In this document: positions 47,248 through 60,504 of the stretch, piece by piece
Numbering within the stretch: the stretch's first letter is position 1
Layout of the letters: the number at the start of each line of letters is the position of its first letter
Origin: Erigeron canadensis
Lineage: Eukaryota > Streptophyta > Magnoliopsida > Asterales > Asteraceae
Length of the DNA: 64,000 nt
Direction of reading: 5' to 3'
Assembly (NCBI RefSeq): GCF_010389155.1
Contig: NC_057769.1
Span: 4,340,001-4,404,000, forward strand
Position numbers and translations under genes: made by a program
The notes under the pieces: model-generated
The model's input: only the letters and a program-made list of their open reading frames with translations
Told to the model about the DNA's origin: nothing
The model's database searches: none

Positions 47248-50200
47248 TATATATATATATATATATATATATGTGAGAAAATGATCTGTACTGCATGACT
47301 TTATATGTCTTAGGTACTGCCATGTTAAAAAAGGTTACAAATTAAACCTTTAAATTTGATAAACATACATAACCCCCTAAATTTTATATAATCTCCCCCT
47401 GGAATATACATATTTTACCTAAGATAGGTATTACATATTTTACCTAAAGAAAGAATGGTAGTTTGTTTTATAATAAAGTATAGATATAAATAGATAAGCA
47501 GCTAAAGGCCTAAAGATGCCAAACACCAATTTTGAATTATCCTTTGCAAAAATCATAACAGAAGAAAAATTCACAGAAGGTTAAGAAATAATAAGTCCGG
47601 TTCACCAGATTCTATCATTTTATGGTACATAATTATATATGTAACAAATCTCTAAATTATTCAATTTACATTTTTTGTATATTTTTATTTCCTTGACAAA
47701 AAAGATACGGATTAATTAGCTAGTTAAGACTCATTTTCAATTTGTATAGATTAAACTGTAAAACATATAGAACGCGTAATATTATGTGCAATTAGCAAAT
47801 GTGGGGTGATCCCTCTACAACATTTTCTTTTGTCATACATAATAATATATGCATTATATGATTGTACTGTATAACTATATAATGCATACAGTTTTGTGTA
47901 TGACTGAAAAATATTGTATAAGCATCATTTCCCTAACCACACAATTTGTTCATGTATTTTGTAATTTTTTTTCCCACTTTTTTCTCTCCAAAAATTTAGA
48001 TAAACTAGACATTGTCATCCTTTTCCTTTTTTCTCATATAGATTACGCGTTAGTATATTCTGTTAGAGTATCCTCATGAAGCACATGTAGATTTTTTTAA
48101 CTTTTTAATCATCTTCTTTCTCTAGTTATCTTTTTAAAATTAAGACTATTCAAGATATCCATTTTTCATTGATTAAATAATTTGCTTTCTTTATAAAAAA
48201 AAAAAAAAAATTCAATTGGCCCAACTTCTCATCTTTTTCTTTGTGATTTGTGAATGCCTTTTCATGGGGCTTAAATTTTCGGCCCACCAAGTATGGTAAT
48301 ATGTTTACTTCCAATTGACAGGCTGACGGGCCCGCTCTAGCCTCCACCTTTTGGCTTTCTAATTTTTCTTTATAAATGTTGCCATGTTGGGTTGACTGCT
48401 AAATACGGAGTATGTCAATTGCCTATACATACATAAGAAAATGTATCAGATCAAGAGCTATAGTTAAAAATATTGTCATATAGTGAGGAAAAGAGTTAAA
48501 AAATGGGAAGAAAATATTTAGGCTTTGTGCAATATAAATTAAAGACCCAACCTTCATGTACAACCTTAAGTGAGGAAGTCAGAAAACCATTCTATTATCC
48601 GTTTCTTAGAGCTTATAACTAGAAAAGGTAATAAAAAACTAGAACTAAACACATCAAACATGTCGCCTCACAAGCAACATTGTTATTTCGCACTTTATAA
48701 GTAAAATCTAATATATTTAAACAAAAACTTTCATGATCGTATTTTTTAAGTTAAATGATGATATAAGTTATGTAGTTTTAGAAAAAACTTAATCATGATT
48801 CTAAGTTAACTGGATAAGTTATTAATTGTTTAGTTTCCTATACATTATTAAAGATATGACTTTTGTTAATAACAAATTAACAATTCTTAGGGCTAACAGA
48901 AATAACTAATTTGATGCATTAAAATTATTTTTAATATATAATGTATTAGTTTTTAATCATGAAATAAGTTATTTTTCCTAAAGATATAAGTGTAGTTGTA
49001 GTCGAATGCTTTTTTTTCTCATAAAAAACTTAGAGTTTTCATTAATAAGTGAAAAAATGTTGCATCCATCAACTGAGTTTTATTTCCCTTGAATTTAATA
49101 AATCATTGTTTATTTAGCAAAAGTATTAATGTTTTAGTTAACATGCTAATAAATAAATAATGAATTAATATTACCACCATCATATGAATATAAATGAGTT
49201 AAAAAAGAAATAGTAGCTGAGATGAGATGCCATAAGGGTGTAGCTTATGGATGTAGTTGCTTTAGAGAACAAGGAAATCAATGAAAAGCAAACATAATAC
49301 CCACAGACCAAACAAACACCATATATATATAAGCAGCAGAAGAAAGAAGATGTTACTATTACACACACATGATTGATTGTCAACCCCTATCACTTGTTCC
49401 TTCCCTAGGAACACCTTTTCCAATGCTGCACTATAATACAGTATCATTTTTTTTTTAAAGTAAAGGCATATGAAGCTGTTAGATATTTAAGTTAAATCAA
49501 AAATCTTTTACATGTTATTTTTTAAAGCATAAAAAAATATGAAGCCTCAACATTTATTAAAAGTATTAAAAAATTATTATGTGAGGGGTTTCTCACCTAA
49601 ATTGGATGCATAACAACTCAATACTTATTTTTTTCTTTTTCTTATTACTAAATAATACCTTCATATCAGACTAGCTATTTGACATTGAAGTCTCTCATTT
49701 TAGTTGTGGAGATATTTTTTGTAGTTTGCGATTTTGCATGAAGGAAGCCGGGAGTATTTATTAGTTGGCTGAGTTCTCAGTTGATGATATGGGGTTAGCT
49801 CATTTAGTAGAAACTTATCTTTTGAAACGAAGAAGAAGTTTCAAATATTAGTATAGATATATTTGAGTTAGTTTATTTAAATGTAGGATTAGAGTTTTAT
49901 TTTCTAAAAAATATCAATGTTCAAACCGTAGCTTATGGCTTTTGGCAAGAAGATTAAGGAAATTTTTTAGTTTTTGAAGATTCAAATGAATGGAATGAAT
50001 TGAACCAAAATACATCCTACCCTATAATGAAAGCAGAACTAGGAGTAATTTCCTTCATTCTCAAGAAGTAGAAAACCAAAGAAAATTTATAAATATTAAA
50101 ATCCACATCACATGATGATTTATATATATGTTTAATTTTTATGGGCCTAAGATCACAGCATTTAAATCCTCATACAAATCCAGATTAAAAATGTTACCAA

Positions 50201-50330
50201 GTATATATCGCTGCTGATTATAATAATACTCTATAATCATCAATCCGCACCTCTGAAAATAAAAAAATGGTCATGGATCCCGAGTTCTAAAGGTTATGTA
50301 AGATTGTAAGATGTCACACAGTATTGCTAA
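47248..50330. other. Gene-free AT-rich interval
   Basis: (TA)n at 47248-47273. A block of about 75 bp near 49570-49640 (TTATGTGAGGGGTTTCTCAC) is related to 15835-15890. No gene with coding character or splice signals; short frames here are chance. Confidence 0.5.
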
Positions 50331-50480
50331 CCAGCATGGTACCCACGCAATACAGCGGTGATTTTGACTGCAAAGATATGGTAGTGAGCGACTTCGGTGG
50401 TGGAGGCGGTGAGTGGTGTAAATAATTGATGTAAAAGGTTAATGAATATATTTTAAAAAAATAAATGACTAGTTAATATT
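50331..50480 (-). mobile_element. Helitron 3' part, inverted copy of the 3361 family
   Basis: The reverse complement reads TTAACCTTTTACATCAATTA ... CACTCACCGCC ... CCGCTGTATTGCGTGGGTAC and ends CTGG followed by T. This parallels 3520-3639 closely, including the CCGCTG-x-ATAGCG/TTGCG stem. The 5' end was not located. Confidence 0.55.
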
Positions 50481-52487
50481 GTAATTTTAGTATCGCGTTT
50501 TATTCGGACACTTAGACTGTTATATAAGTTGTTCAAGTACCGTTTGTATACTATTTTAAATGACAACTAATTTCGTAATCAATTATGTAGTCGTGTTTTC
50601 ACATTTATTATTTAAATCACATCTAATATACCTATAATCAGTTATTATATTACTACATGGGTAACATCCGGATTCCTAAGCTAGTGGGTCTAAAAACATA
50701 AGTGGGTAAAATGTTATAACTAAACGAAAGCTCAATAAGCCCGAAAACATACATAAAAACACTAAAATTCATAAGAAAGCCGTGTTTAGGCCAGAAGGTT
50801 GACACAACCGATTCATTGTATTGTGCTCCTTCTTCTAAGTTCCAACGGTCATTTCGACTGGCTATAAGCTAAAAACAGAGCCTAAACCCTTTTTTTTTCA
50901 TAATAGCAAGAGCATTTTAAACAAGTTCTCATACAACTTTTATCAGAGATTATTTTTTTTTATTAGATAATATTGATATATAGCAAGTTAGCAACATAGG
51001 TTGATTAATATGCAATATTTTTGCAAAAGTACAAGCATATGCAAACACATACATGTGAGACACACGATAGAAGATACATATTATGTCGTTAAGTCATCAT
51101 CTTAGACCACTCTAGGTTTATGCTATATTATTTTTATTTTTTGGTTCATAAAGAAATGTCCTAAATGTGGACATTCAACCCTTACTATATATGCTAGGTA
51201 ATGGCCAGAGATTTGAAGCATTGTGGATGAACCGGTTATAGTTCACCATACGTGGATTTACGACAAGTTCGTATAAGAGTTGATGGCATTTTGTTGGATT
51301 TATCTAGCTAGCGGTAAGCCGTTAGTCATCATCGTATTCTCTTTGGTTGTTATATGTGAACAATTATATAACTCGTTAAACCATAAGGTTCAGGATGGTT
51401 CACGGCCATTTGGGCCAAATAGTATGGAGTTTAAAACCGTTTAAGGTTGCTAAAATTAAATAAATAAAAAGATGATTTATGATCCTTCGTATAGGCAAAT
51501 GGCAATGCTCATTTTTTTTCTTAAACGGAAAAAAAAAGGGAAAGAGATAGCCCTCGTTTCATTTGACCAAAAGAAAACCCTCACATCCAGAAATAAACTA
51601 TCTTTTTTTAGACGTTCGAATGACCAGAGCATGTTCGTCTAACTTATCGGCTCTTACGTCCTTGAGACAGGATGTCATTCGAATTTTCAAGGAACCACAA
51701 AGGGAGGAAAATCTCCTATTAATTAATCCGTCGAATGACACGACGATTAATAAAAGTAATCCTTGTCCCCCAGGATTTGAACTTGGGTCACCTTAGGCCC
51801 AAAAACCTCACGAAAAGATTGAGATACCATTAAAATTTTATCTCAATGATGGAAATAAACTAGTAGCATGCAAGTATGTGACACCCTCTCAAAGCCCACG
51901 TTTTGAAGTATTAACTATTTTCTTACGCTACTTGTGTAACTATTTTCATAAAACTTTGAAACACAATTTGTACAATTATAAGATAAAACGTGTATAATTA
52001 GACTTAAGGGAGTGGGAAAGAAAAAGGGGTGAACCCTATGACACCTCATCTTGGCTCGTCCTTGTTCGCCTTTCACACCGTCTTTGAGGGCGACTTGCAT
52101 TTTCAGCTAGCCCACAAGGTTGTCCTTTTGCTTCAAGACTTGGCATGATTTCTGGAAAAAATGAGATGTTGGAAGGGGGACCAATATGAAAGTGTCATTT
52201 GGCACGACTTGTCTCACTCTATAAAATTCACTCATTTTTAGTAACTATTTCTACCCCATATATTAAATGACGCAAATCACCCACCCTTCCCATCACCACT
52301 TCCTCTCACCCTTGAAAATAAAGGGCTTTCCTCGCTTGGTTAGTAAATTCACGTTTTTGGCCTTAATAACGATATGTATAGCCTCCATATGTTATACATT
52401 TATGGTCTTCAATGTATATTTACGGTTTATTATATTGAAATTTCTAGATGCGTCATTATTCTAAAAAAAACAATGCTTATATGCTTA
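50481..52487. other. Gene-free interval with a possible SINE remnant
   Basis: Minus-strand 51690-51840 contains AGTTCAAATCCTGGGGGACA, like a Pol III B box, downstream of a tRNA-like ATGGTATCTCAATC, which could be a tRNA-derived SINE. No A-tail or target duplication can be shown. The rest shows no gene. Confidence 0.35.
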
Positions 52488-54409
52488 TCTATAATATAAC
52501 TAAAAGAAAGGGTGGGGGTACCCTAGGCACCCCTAATCCCCCTCCTAATCCTCCATCCTTATTAATCCTCTAATTTTTTTAATATTAATCTAAATTAATT
52601 TACATTTTTTTTGTTTTTCATCTCCAATTTATACTTTAACCCCAATCTAAAACAATTAATTTACACTTTTTGATTTCTCATCACCAATTTAAACTTTAAC
52701 CCAATATAAAAATAATTAACTTACACATTTTGATTTTTCATCACCAATTTACACTTTAACCCAATTTAAAAATAATTACTTATACTTTTTTGGTTTTTTA
52801 TCACCAATTTAAACTTAAAAAGAATTAATTTACACTTTTTGGTTTTTTATCACCAATTTACAATTTTACCCAATTTAAAAATAATTAATTTACACTTTTC
52901 GGTTTTATTGGTAATCTATAAAATAACTCACATACGACAACAAAAAAAGAAAATACAATCAACTACAAAAGGGTTTTTCTTTTCATATACTTTACACATA
53001 GTTAATTATTATTTTTTAACATTTAATTCTTATATTATTGTTATTATTATTTCTTTTAATTTAGTTTGTTGTCTATTATAGGTTCGTTATGATTTTTTCT
53101 TCAACAACAAAAAATATGACCACGTTAGTTCATCTTGAAGATCTTAAGCCAACACATGTTAACCATAATTTACGACTCCGTGTTGTGCATGTATGGACTG
53201 TTTCGGAGTGGAACAACCCGAAGAAAATCAAAACGTTCGAGATGGCCTTTGTTGATGAATTGGTATGTATTTTTCAAGTTATATAGTTTACACTTTTATA
53301 ATATAAGAAACTGTAATTTTTTTTATTTAACTAAAGTTTAAAAAATAAAGGGTAAACTGGAATCAATATTTATATGGAGTTAATTTTCGTATGTTTCTTC
53401 TTTAGCTTTCGTATTGATTAAATTGAGATATATGACTTAACTAATCTAAATATTATATATTAAATTTTGTATTTGTAACCTATATTAACTCTTAGGAATT
53501 ACGATTATATCTTTCTATCACCTTTTAGATATAAAGTCTAAATTTGCTATGAGTAGGTTTCTGATTACTTTGATATATTGACTTTGATTATTTTGATATC
53601 GTTTTGAAAATAGCTCATTAATGGTGTATACTTAAAATTTACGATTATATCTTTCTATAAGATTTTAGATAAAAAATCGAATTTTGCTATGAGTAAAATT
53701 ATGATTATTTTAATATATCGACTATGATTATTTTGAATCTGTTTTAAACTAGCTCATTAATGGTGTAATTTTTTAACCGTTGTTATTCTATCAGTCAAAC
53801 AATTCATCATTTTAGTTTGTGTATGATAGATATACTTCGTATCTTATGGGAAGCATGATATCAATTTTAAATAATGCTTTTACGTAAAACCATTTGATCC
53901 ACGTTATGTGTAGGATTTAACACAACGGGAGATGGCTTTGCAAGATTTTTTGCTCGACTCTTTTTTTTTCAAGAATTTGTTTCCCTATCTTTCTTACATT
54001 AGCCGGTAAAATCATTTGATCAACGTTTGGAATGTCCTTAGTTGGATTTCTTTTTTATCCTGAATAATTTTCCTGAATCTGTATGCAAAGATGTTTATTC
54101 GATTCTTATGGTTAATCTGTTTGGGGTTTATTTTTTAAAATTGAATTAAATACATAAAAACACACTAAGTGAACTTAGCAGTTTTTTCCATGTTATTTGT
54201 GCTATTTGCAGGGCACTATCAGACATGGCTCGGTCAATTATGAATGAGCGGAAAATTTTAGGAGTATTTTGACCGATGGAGTGGTTATTCAGCTAGCAAA
54301 TTTCTAAGTTGATTTCGGTATATCTATTTAATATACTTAAATTATAATTTTATAGATTTGATTAATATATTTTGAGACTATCCGTTCATTGGACGGACCT
54401 AAACACTAG
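52488..54409 (+). mobile_element. 1.9-kb non-autonomous Helitron carrying an RPA-like fragment
   Basis: The 5' end is TCTATAATATAACTAAAAGA preceded by A. The 3' end has the near-perfect stem TCCGTTCATTGGACGGA, then CTAAACA and CTAG followed by T. Termini and A|T insertion fit a Helitron. The 5' third (52570-52910) holds four to five tandem units of about 65-75 bp with TTTTCATCACCAATTTA and AATTAATTTACACTTTT. The rest carries two exons of an RPA-like gene and an intron with an internal tandem duplication. No RepHel is present. Confidence 0.8.
53089..54307 (+). pseudogene. RPA1-like DBD-A fragment (two exons) inside the Helitron
   Basis: Exon 53089-53262 encodes MTTLVHLEDLKPTHV...RVVHVWTVSEWNNPK...MAFVDEL and ends in a good donor (TTG|GTATGT). 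A second exon at 54212-54307 after TTTGCAG reads GTIRHGSVNYE, a TGA, then AENFRSILTDGVVIQLANF and a stop. Together this is the start of the first OB-fold of an RPA70-like protein of the DUF223/Helitron-associated type. It is a different lineage from the RPA gene at 36559-39259. The remaining domains are absent. The intron contains a tandem duplication of about 130 bp (about 53508-53633 and 53636-53772). The piece is a relict of a larger parent element. Confidence 0.65.
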
Positions 54410-57400
54410 TATGTATATGTATGTGTGCGTCGAATATTAAAAATGACGTAAGTAGCTTAGCGTTACTTTTTATTAATTAAAATTCATTAAGACAATGACC
54501 CACGGTAATTAAATTTAATGTAACAAATTTTACAGAAAACTTTACAATACGTAACGGAAAACTTTTATACTCCAATGTAAACAATGATGTGACATGAGTA
54601 TTTCTTTAACACTTCAAACATGACATATGCTACATTCCTACGCAAAAGTTTAACAGGTAACAACTACCAATATCTATTTCAAAAAGATTTGATTATCTGC
54701 ACATGTTGTCCTTTTATCAAAGCTTTGAATATTCAAGTTTAACTCTTTCTTTTATTGTTGGGTCCATGTGTTTAAATACCTGAAAATGCACATTCATTAA
54801 ACATTACCAATCAAAAATTCAATAAGACATAAATTTAAGTACTTTTGAGTTGTTCAAGTTCTATCAAACTATCGAAATCAAATTTGAAACCAAATCAAGG
54901 TCCATCGAACTTCCATCATCGCATGGGTATCTTTGGTTTAAAACCTAATTGGAAATCCAGCTAGTTCGCATTCAAAGTTATCAAAATGAACCGAATTTAA
55001 GTTTCTCTACATATCGAATTACATATCGGAAGTTTTAATTTGGTCTAGAAGTACAAACTAAACTCACATTAAACCAATCAAGTTCAATTTATGTAACTAA
55101 ACTAGACGAACACAAAGCCATACTCAACATTAAATATCCGAATTTGATCACGACCCGATTACAGGTTACTAGAGTCCGAAACAAATATTTATATACTAGC
55201 ACAAGATTTGGAGTTTGGACTCAATGAATCCAATGAGCTGAAATTAAAAACTATGACAAAGTTGAAGGGCAAAAATAACAAAAGCTAAGTGAACAGAAAT
55301 GTGCTTTCCCAATGAAGGAAAAAATTCATCAGTTGAATCAAACATAAACACAGATTTATGATTAGATATTGGTTTTGTATGAATCTACCTTTACCTACCT
55401 ACCAACCTAGCTAGTGGCCTTCAACATAGGCATGTGGAGGGTATTTATGTCCTTTCCATTTTAGTGTATGGTCAAGTGGTGGTCAATACTCAATAGTCCT
55501 AGCCATCTTCTTCTTTATAACTAGCCATGTGAAGGGGTATTAATGTACTTTTTTCAATAATATCGTATGTATAGTCACAATAAACTCAATAAAGAATCAT
55601 CAGGGGATATGAAAGGAAAGTGTGGGCACACCATTGCCTCTGAATAAAATTGTACTCCACTTTCCGCATACTACGCCGGGTGAGTTGGGGGGTCGAGTAC
55701 GGATTCCGCCCATTATTTTATGACACGAGCCCGCAATACTTTTTCTTTTATTATAACTACTAGGCGTAGTGGTACTAATTTACATCGAATCGCTAAATGT
55801 AACGAGTTTTAGACAAGATTCGGTTAAAGATCAATGATAAATATGGTTAACATTTGACTCAATGTGTCTTTTTCATATCAATCATATCCATTTTCATAAA
55901 AAATGAAGTCCTCTTGCACAAAGGAATATGTTATAGGCAAAACTTGAACACAAGATCTCCTTATTTCTAAAAACTACTCTAAAAAAGCCCACTTTTATTG
56001 CAAATGTGGGAACCACATGTTATATCCCTAACAATCTTCAATGCCGTCAGAACTAAATAATTACGTTCATAAAAAATGTTGTATTTGTACGATTTGTTAT
56101 ACATGTAATAATCTATTAACAACACTCTACAGACTAAATTTGGGGTTATATCAGTAATATCGTTTAAGGATGTCAATAATAAGTAATTTCATTAAGAAAA
56201 AATGGTGTAATATGATCAATTTTGCATGTAATAAGGCATTAGTGATTGTTCCAATGATTGTTTATTATCAAAATCTTTATAAATTTGACAATCCTTAATT
56301 GTACATATATTGCTTTCAAAAGTTTACAAGTTCCGACACTTCGAAGTCATCTTTTTCATCGGATCACCCGATATTTTATTATAAATTTCTTTATGGTTTT
56401 GTAGGAAAATATTGTTTAAGGCACGACCGGATTTACCTTGAAATCTTAAAACTCTTTCGGTATAAAGTGAATGTTTGAAATTCATAACACGTCATTATTA
56501 ATCAGATAATCAATCGTTTAGAAAGAAATAACTATATATATTGCTCCATTTTGGCCAGAGATTTTTTTGAAAACAGTCTTTCCTCTTGGTAGTGATAAAA
56601 TTGTTTACATATCACTTCTCCTACAGGGCTACACCCTACTAGTTGGGATTGAGCCATGCTGTTGTACATCAATTTCTAATACCCTTTATAAAGAGGATTG
56701 ATTAAGACATTCAACATATTTTTTCCCCCAAAATATTACGGAGTATCACCTTATTTTTAAGTTCCAAACTTACCTTTCCATAAAAAAAACCCATACATCC
56801 ATACAAACTTTTATGTTTTTTTTGTTAGATGCCAATATATCATGGTTAATATTACGAATTAACACAAATGTTTGATTTGCAATTATCGTCATTCCCTCAC
56901 ATTGCATGTTTTGTATGCAATCACCGTAAAGTCGTCGTAACGCGCGAGCACCAGACTAGTTTATATATAAGCTAGTTACTTTACAAATAGAGCACTTAAA
57001 TGATATCATGATCTTTCATGCCGACAAATCTGTATGCATGATTAGTCATTCGTAATAGTAGTTAGTAGCCGTCAGACACAAAACGTGTTAAATTTTCCTT
57101 TGTGAAGTATAAATAGTCAAAAGTCTAACCACGATTTTTACATAATTATATAAATTTTAAATTAATAGTTCTTTAGTTATTTGTATAAATTTTAATATGA
57201 TATCGATTTTTAATTATTTATATCTCAAACTCTTTATTTTAATTCGAACATTAATCTCAAATATTGTTTCAATCAATATGTTTAGCTTTTAAATTTTGAG
57301 TTTAAAGATTCATTTTTTTTAGCAATTTGATACATTGTTCTAAATAAGTAATAAATGAAAAATGGTCATGTAAATTTATACTATATTAACTATTTTTATC

Positions 57401-58338
57401 AAACACTGGTTAATTTGTAATTATAACGTTTAGTTTTTAAATACGGACAATTGTACGTTGCGATATCTCGAGTTAAATCAAAATGTATCTTAAGATGATG
57501 ATAAGCATTTAAATGTCACATCAATAAATATAAACAAATATTGTCTATAAAAATTATTACAAAAAAACAAATACAATATATCAGTGCAATGTTTAAGAAT
57601 TATATTCTTTTAATTTGATTTTAGTTACATTTATACCTTTGATTTTACATATTTAACAATTCATATTATCTTGAAAAGATAAAAAATAACCAGTGTATTT
57701 GGCACATACATAAATTCTACCAAGAACTTATATCCACATCTTAAATAATAGTACAAATTTTATTATTAGTATATTAAAAATATATTTAAAATGGTTTTTT
57801 TGTAATATTAATTGTTAGTTTGATTTTTCTTATATTTTAAAATTGAATTTATAAAGTTTTTATTTGTATTTATTTAATAATTTGTTTAAGTCTAAAAATG
57901 TCATTAAGATCTCACATGTTTGTCCGGGACTAGACCTATTTATTATATTATTATTTTTAACAAATGAAAATTATTTGATCAATGATTTTTATCTTTATGT
58001 ATTCACCACCAAGTAAAAACATAATTGAAATATACTTACACAGCCACACTATAAGTAATATTGCAATTATTCCACTTATAGTTAGCGTGAATAAATTATA
58101 AAAGTTAATTTGTCATGTGCTTATGTGTTAGAATTAAATTGAACTAAAAATGTGTAAAATTTATCCACACCAACAAGTATGAAGTTTAAGAATTCACAAT
58201 TTTATATGTGGCCTTTCATATATAATTTATCACCCCACTTTTATTCACGTCTTATACATTAAAAAGTTTATTATATTGATTTACATCAAAAAGAAAATGT
58301 TTTTCGAGAAATCATCAACCACCACAGATATTATTATA
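54410..58338. other. Gene-free AT-rich interval
   Basis: Almost 4 kb without a supportable gene, RNA or complete element. Scattered A/T runs only; a possible Helitron-like ACTAGT end near 56951-56960 lacks a convincing hairpin. Confidence 0.5.
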
Positions 58339-59269
58339 GAGAAAATCTCGACAATAGCCAAATTTCGTTGCGATTGTACCAAAATAGCCAAATTTTTTCG
58401 AATTATCACAAAATAGCCATATAAATCGCAATAACGGGACAAAGTCGCATAAAGAACCTTAACGTTGCTACAAGATCTTCAAAATCGTTACAAGATTTTG
58501 CAAAATCGCTATGAGATTCTGGAAATCTTTACGAGATTTTGCAAAATCGCAATATGTTGACTTTTACTTTTTTCTTTTCTTCTTTTTTTTTTTGCAAAAT
58601 CGCAATGTGTTTTGTTGCGATTATTGAGATTTAATTTTTTTTAAACATACTAAATTATTACATAGTCCATGAATACAAAGTTTCAAATACATAAGAAACA
58701 TAATGGAGACGTGTTAATAATCCCTTAAGCTAACAGTTCCGGAAAGAGAAGAGTGTGAAGTCGATTTTGATTTTCCTTTTGATTTTGATCTTGATGAAGA
58801 TCCATACTCTCTTGATGGAGGAAAAGATGTTTGTGATGGCATGGGTGTACCTCAATTCAACCTTGTATGGTCACGTTCTTTACAACGACTGCATGTTGTT
58901 GTCTTCCTCTCTTCACCCCTAGACGGTATACGATCGAGGTTTTACAACAAAAAACACATTGCGATTTTGAAAAAAAAAAGGTCAAAGTCAACTTATTACG
59001 ATTTTGCAAAATCTCGTAGAGATTTTCAGAATCTCGTAGCGATTTTGAAGATCTTGTAGCGACTTTATAGATCTCGTAGCGATTTTGCAACATCTCGTAG
59101 CGATTTTGCATCATCTCGTAGCGATTTTGAAGATCTCGTAGCGATTTTAAGGTTCTTTATGCGATTTTGTTAGTTATTGCGATTTATATGGCTATTTTGT
59201 GATAATTTGAAAAAACTTGGCTATTTTGATACAATCGCAATGAAAATTGGCTATTGTCGCGATTTTCTC
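58339..59269 (-). mobile_element. Non-autonomous MULE with long terminal inverted repeats
   Basis: The 931-bp element is bounded by GAGAAAATCTCGACAATAGC and GCTATTGTCGCGATTTTCTC, with a perfect 9-bp target duplication ATTATTATA (58330-58338 and 59270-59278). Nine-base duplication plus TIRs of over 200 bp define a Mutator-like element. Both TIRs are built from a repeated word of about 20 bp (ATCTCGTAGCGATTTTG in the right arm). The middle keeps the tail of a MULE transposase gene on the minus strand. Confidence 0.92.
58714..58941 (-). pseudogene. MuDR-type transposase C-terminal zinc-knuckle remnant
   Basis: The frame reads RIPSRGEERKTTTCSRCKER then DHTRLN, which is the C-terminal CX2CX4HX4C zinc knuckle typical of plant MULE transposases. 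The fourth metal ligand is a TGA at 58852-58854, one base from a Cys codon. Past it, the frame continues with a Ser/Lys-rich tail (SRSKSKGKSKS) to TAA at 58714-58716. The catalytic DDE and SWIM regions are absent. The element is an internal-deletion derivative of an autonomous MULE. It codes for no working protein. Confidence 0.8.
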
Positions 59270-59278
59270 ATTATTATA

Positions 59279-59834
59279 TTATAAATTGTGGATTAAAGAT
59301 AGTACGTAGTATAACAATTTTTTTTTAAAGAAAGTAATAATTATGGCCTAAAAATGGCAAATCAAACATCATCTTTGTGGTAGTTATAGTGTATGTTGAC
59401 TAAACAAAGAAAGGAAAACATGATCATATAGTGTGATCAAATATGTGGATAACTTTTATGCATAGCTTTACGTATCTAAAGTATAATGATGTCGAAAGAT
59501 ACATATAATCTCCCATATAATACTTCTACTCACATGCCACATTTACTTAATTAGCATAATGAGAGAGCTTTTGTAAAACTTCTAACACACATTTTAAAAG
59601 CTTTAAAACCAAGTTAAAGCTATGCACTCATAACATTTATCATAAATACCAATACCAATGTCTTACACTTTATACAGGCATTTAAAAATTTTGTCAATAA
59701 ATCTTTTGGCATTTAACAAGTATGTAAGCTATTTGTCACATAACTTTTCTTCACGTTTTTCTTAATTTAACACACATGCATTCAAGTGTAAAGATACAAA
59801 GCTATTAAACTGTTCAATCTTATACCATTAACAT
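59279..59834. other. Gene-free interval
   Basis: AT-rich sequence between the MULE and the next Helitron copy; no gene or element ends seen. Confidence 0.5.
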
Positions 59835-60155
59835 TTATACTATCTAATAAAATAAACCATCCATTTTTTACTTTAAACTTTATGTCTTTAAAATAAAAAA
59901 AATACCCTTATCCTTTATTTATTAATTTCAACATCTTCATCTAATATACCTATGATATCATTAATAAAACAATTTACAGTATAAATCCTCTAACACTTAA
60001 AATAACTACAATATCACCTTTAACATCAACTACTTTTACATTCACCATCATTGTCGCCCCATCACTGTTCCCATTGTCGCCCCCACCGTCGTCACCACCA
60101 TAACATCCACCATCACTACCCGTACCACCGCCGCATTACACGTGCATAAGTCTAG
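59835..60155 (+). mobile_element. Short non-autonomous Helitron (family copy)
   Basis: The 5' end reads TTTATACTATCTAATAAAAT, and the 3' end CACGTGCATAAGTCTAG followed by T. It is clearly related over most of its length to 46958-47247, same orientation, and has a C-rich 3' third (ACCGTCGTCACCACC). No ORF. Confidence 0.75.
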
Positions 60156-60504
60156 TTTTCATTAAATAGTTTATATTGCTTTTAAGTCTAAAGCTCAAAT
60201 TCTAGCTTTGTTCTCAAATTGTGATTAAGCTTATTTTATGGAAATTGAATTGAGAACCAATTATTAACTTAATTGCATCCAAAGTAAGATATTGCAAATT
60301 TGGGGCTTGAGAAATATGGATTTTTTTTAAAAGACAAGTTAGACGTTAGATAATTGAGCGCAATGCAATGATATCCATAAGGGCAGTATGCACACAACTC
60401 AATCACTCGAATCCACGCATCCTCCGTCAAAACCGGAAGAATGGACTTAAATCCGACTTTATTGACCTTATAGACTTCTTCTAATCAGAGGTATCAGTTT
60501 CTCA

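Noticed and set aside
52570..52910. CRISPR-like array of regular repeats
   Set aside because: Units are imperfect tandem copies without unique spacers and lie inside a plant Helitron.
55979..56176. Short frames in the 54.4-58.3 kb interval
   Set aside because: Chance frames in AT-rich DNA; no motif, no homologous exon plan.
56900..56965. Possible Helitron 3' end (ACTAGT near 56955)
   Set aside because: The preceding sequence is GC-rich but gives no good stem, and no 5' end was found.
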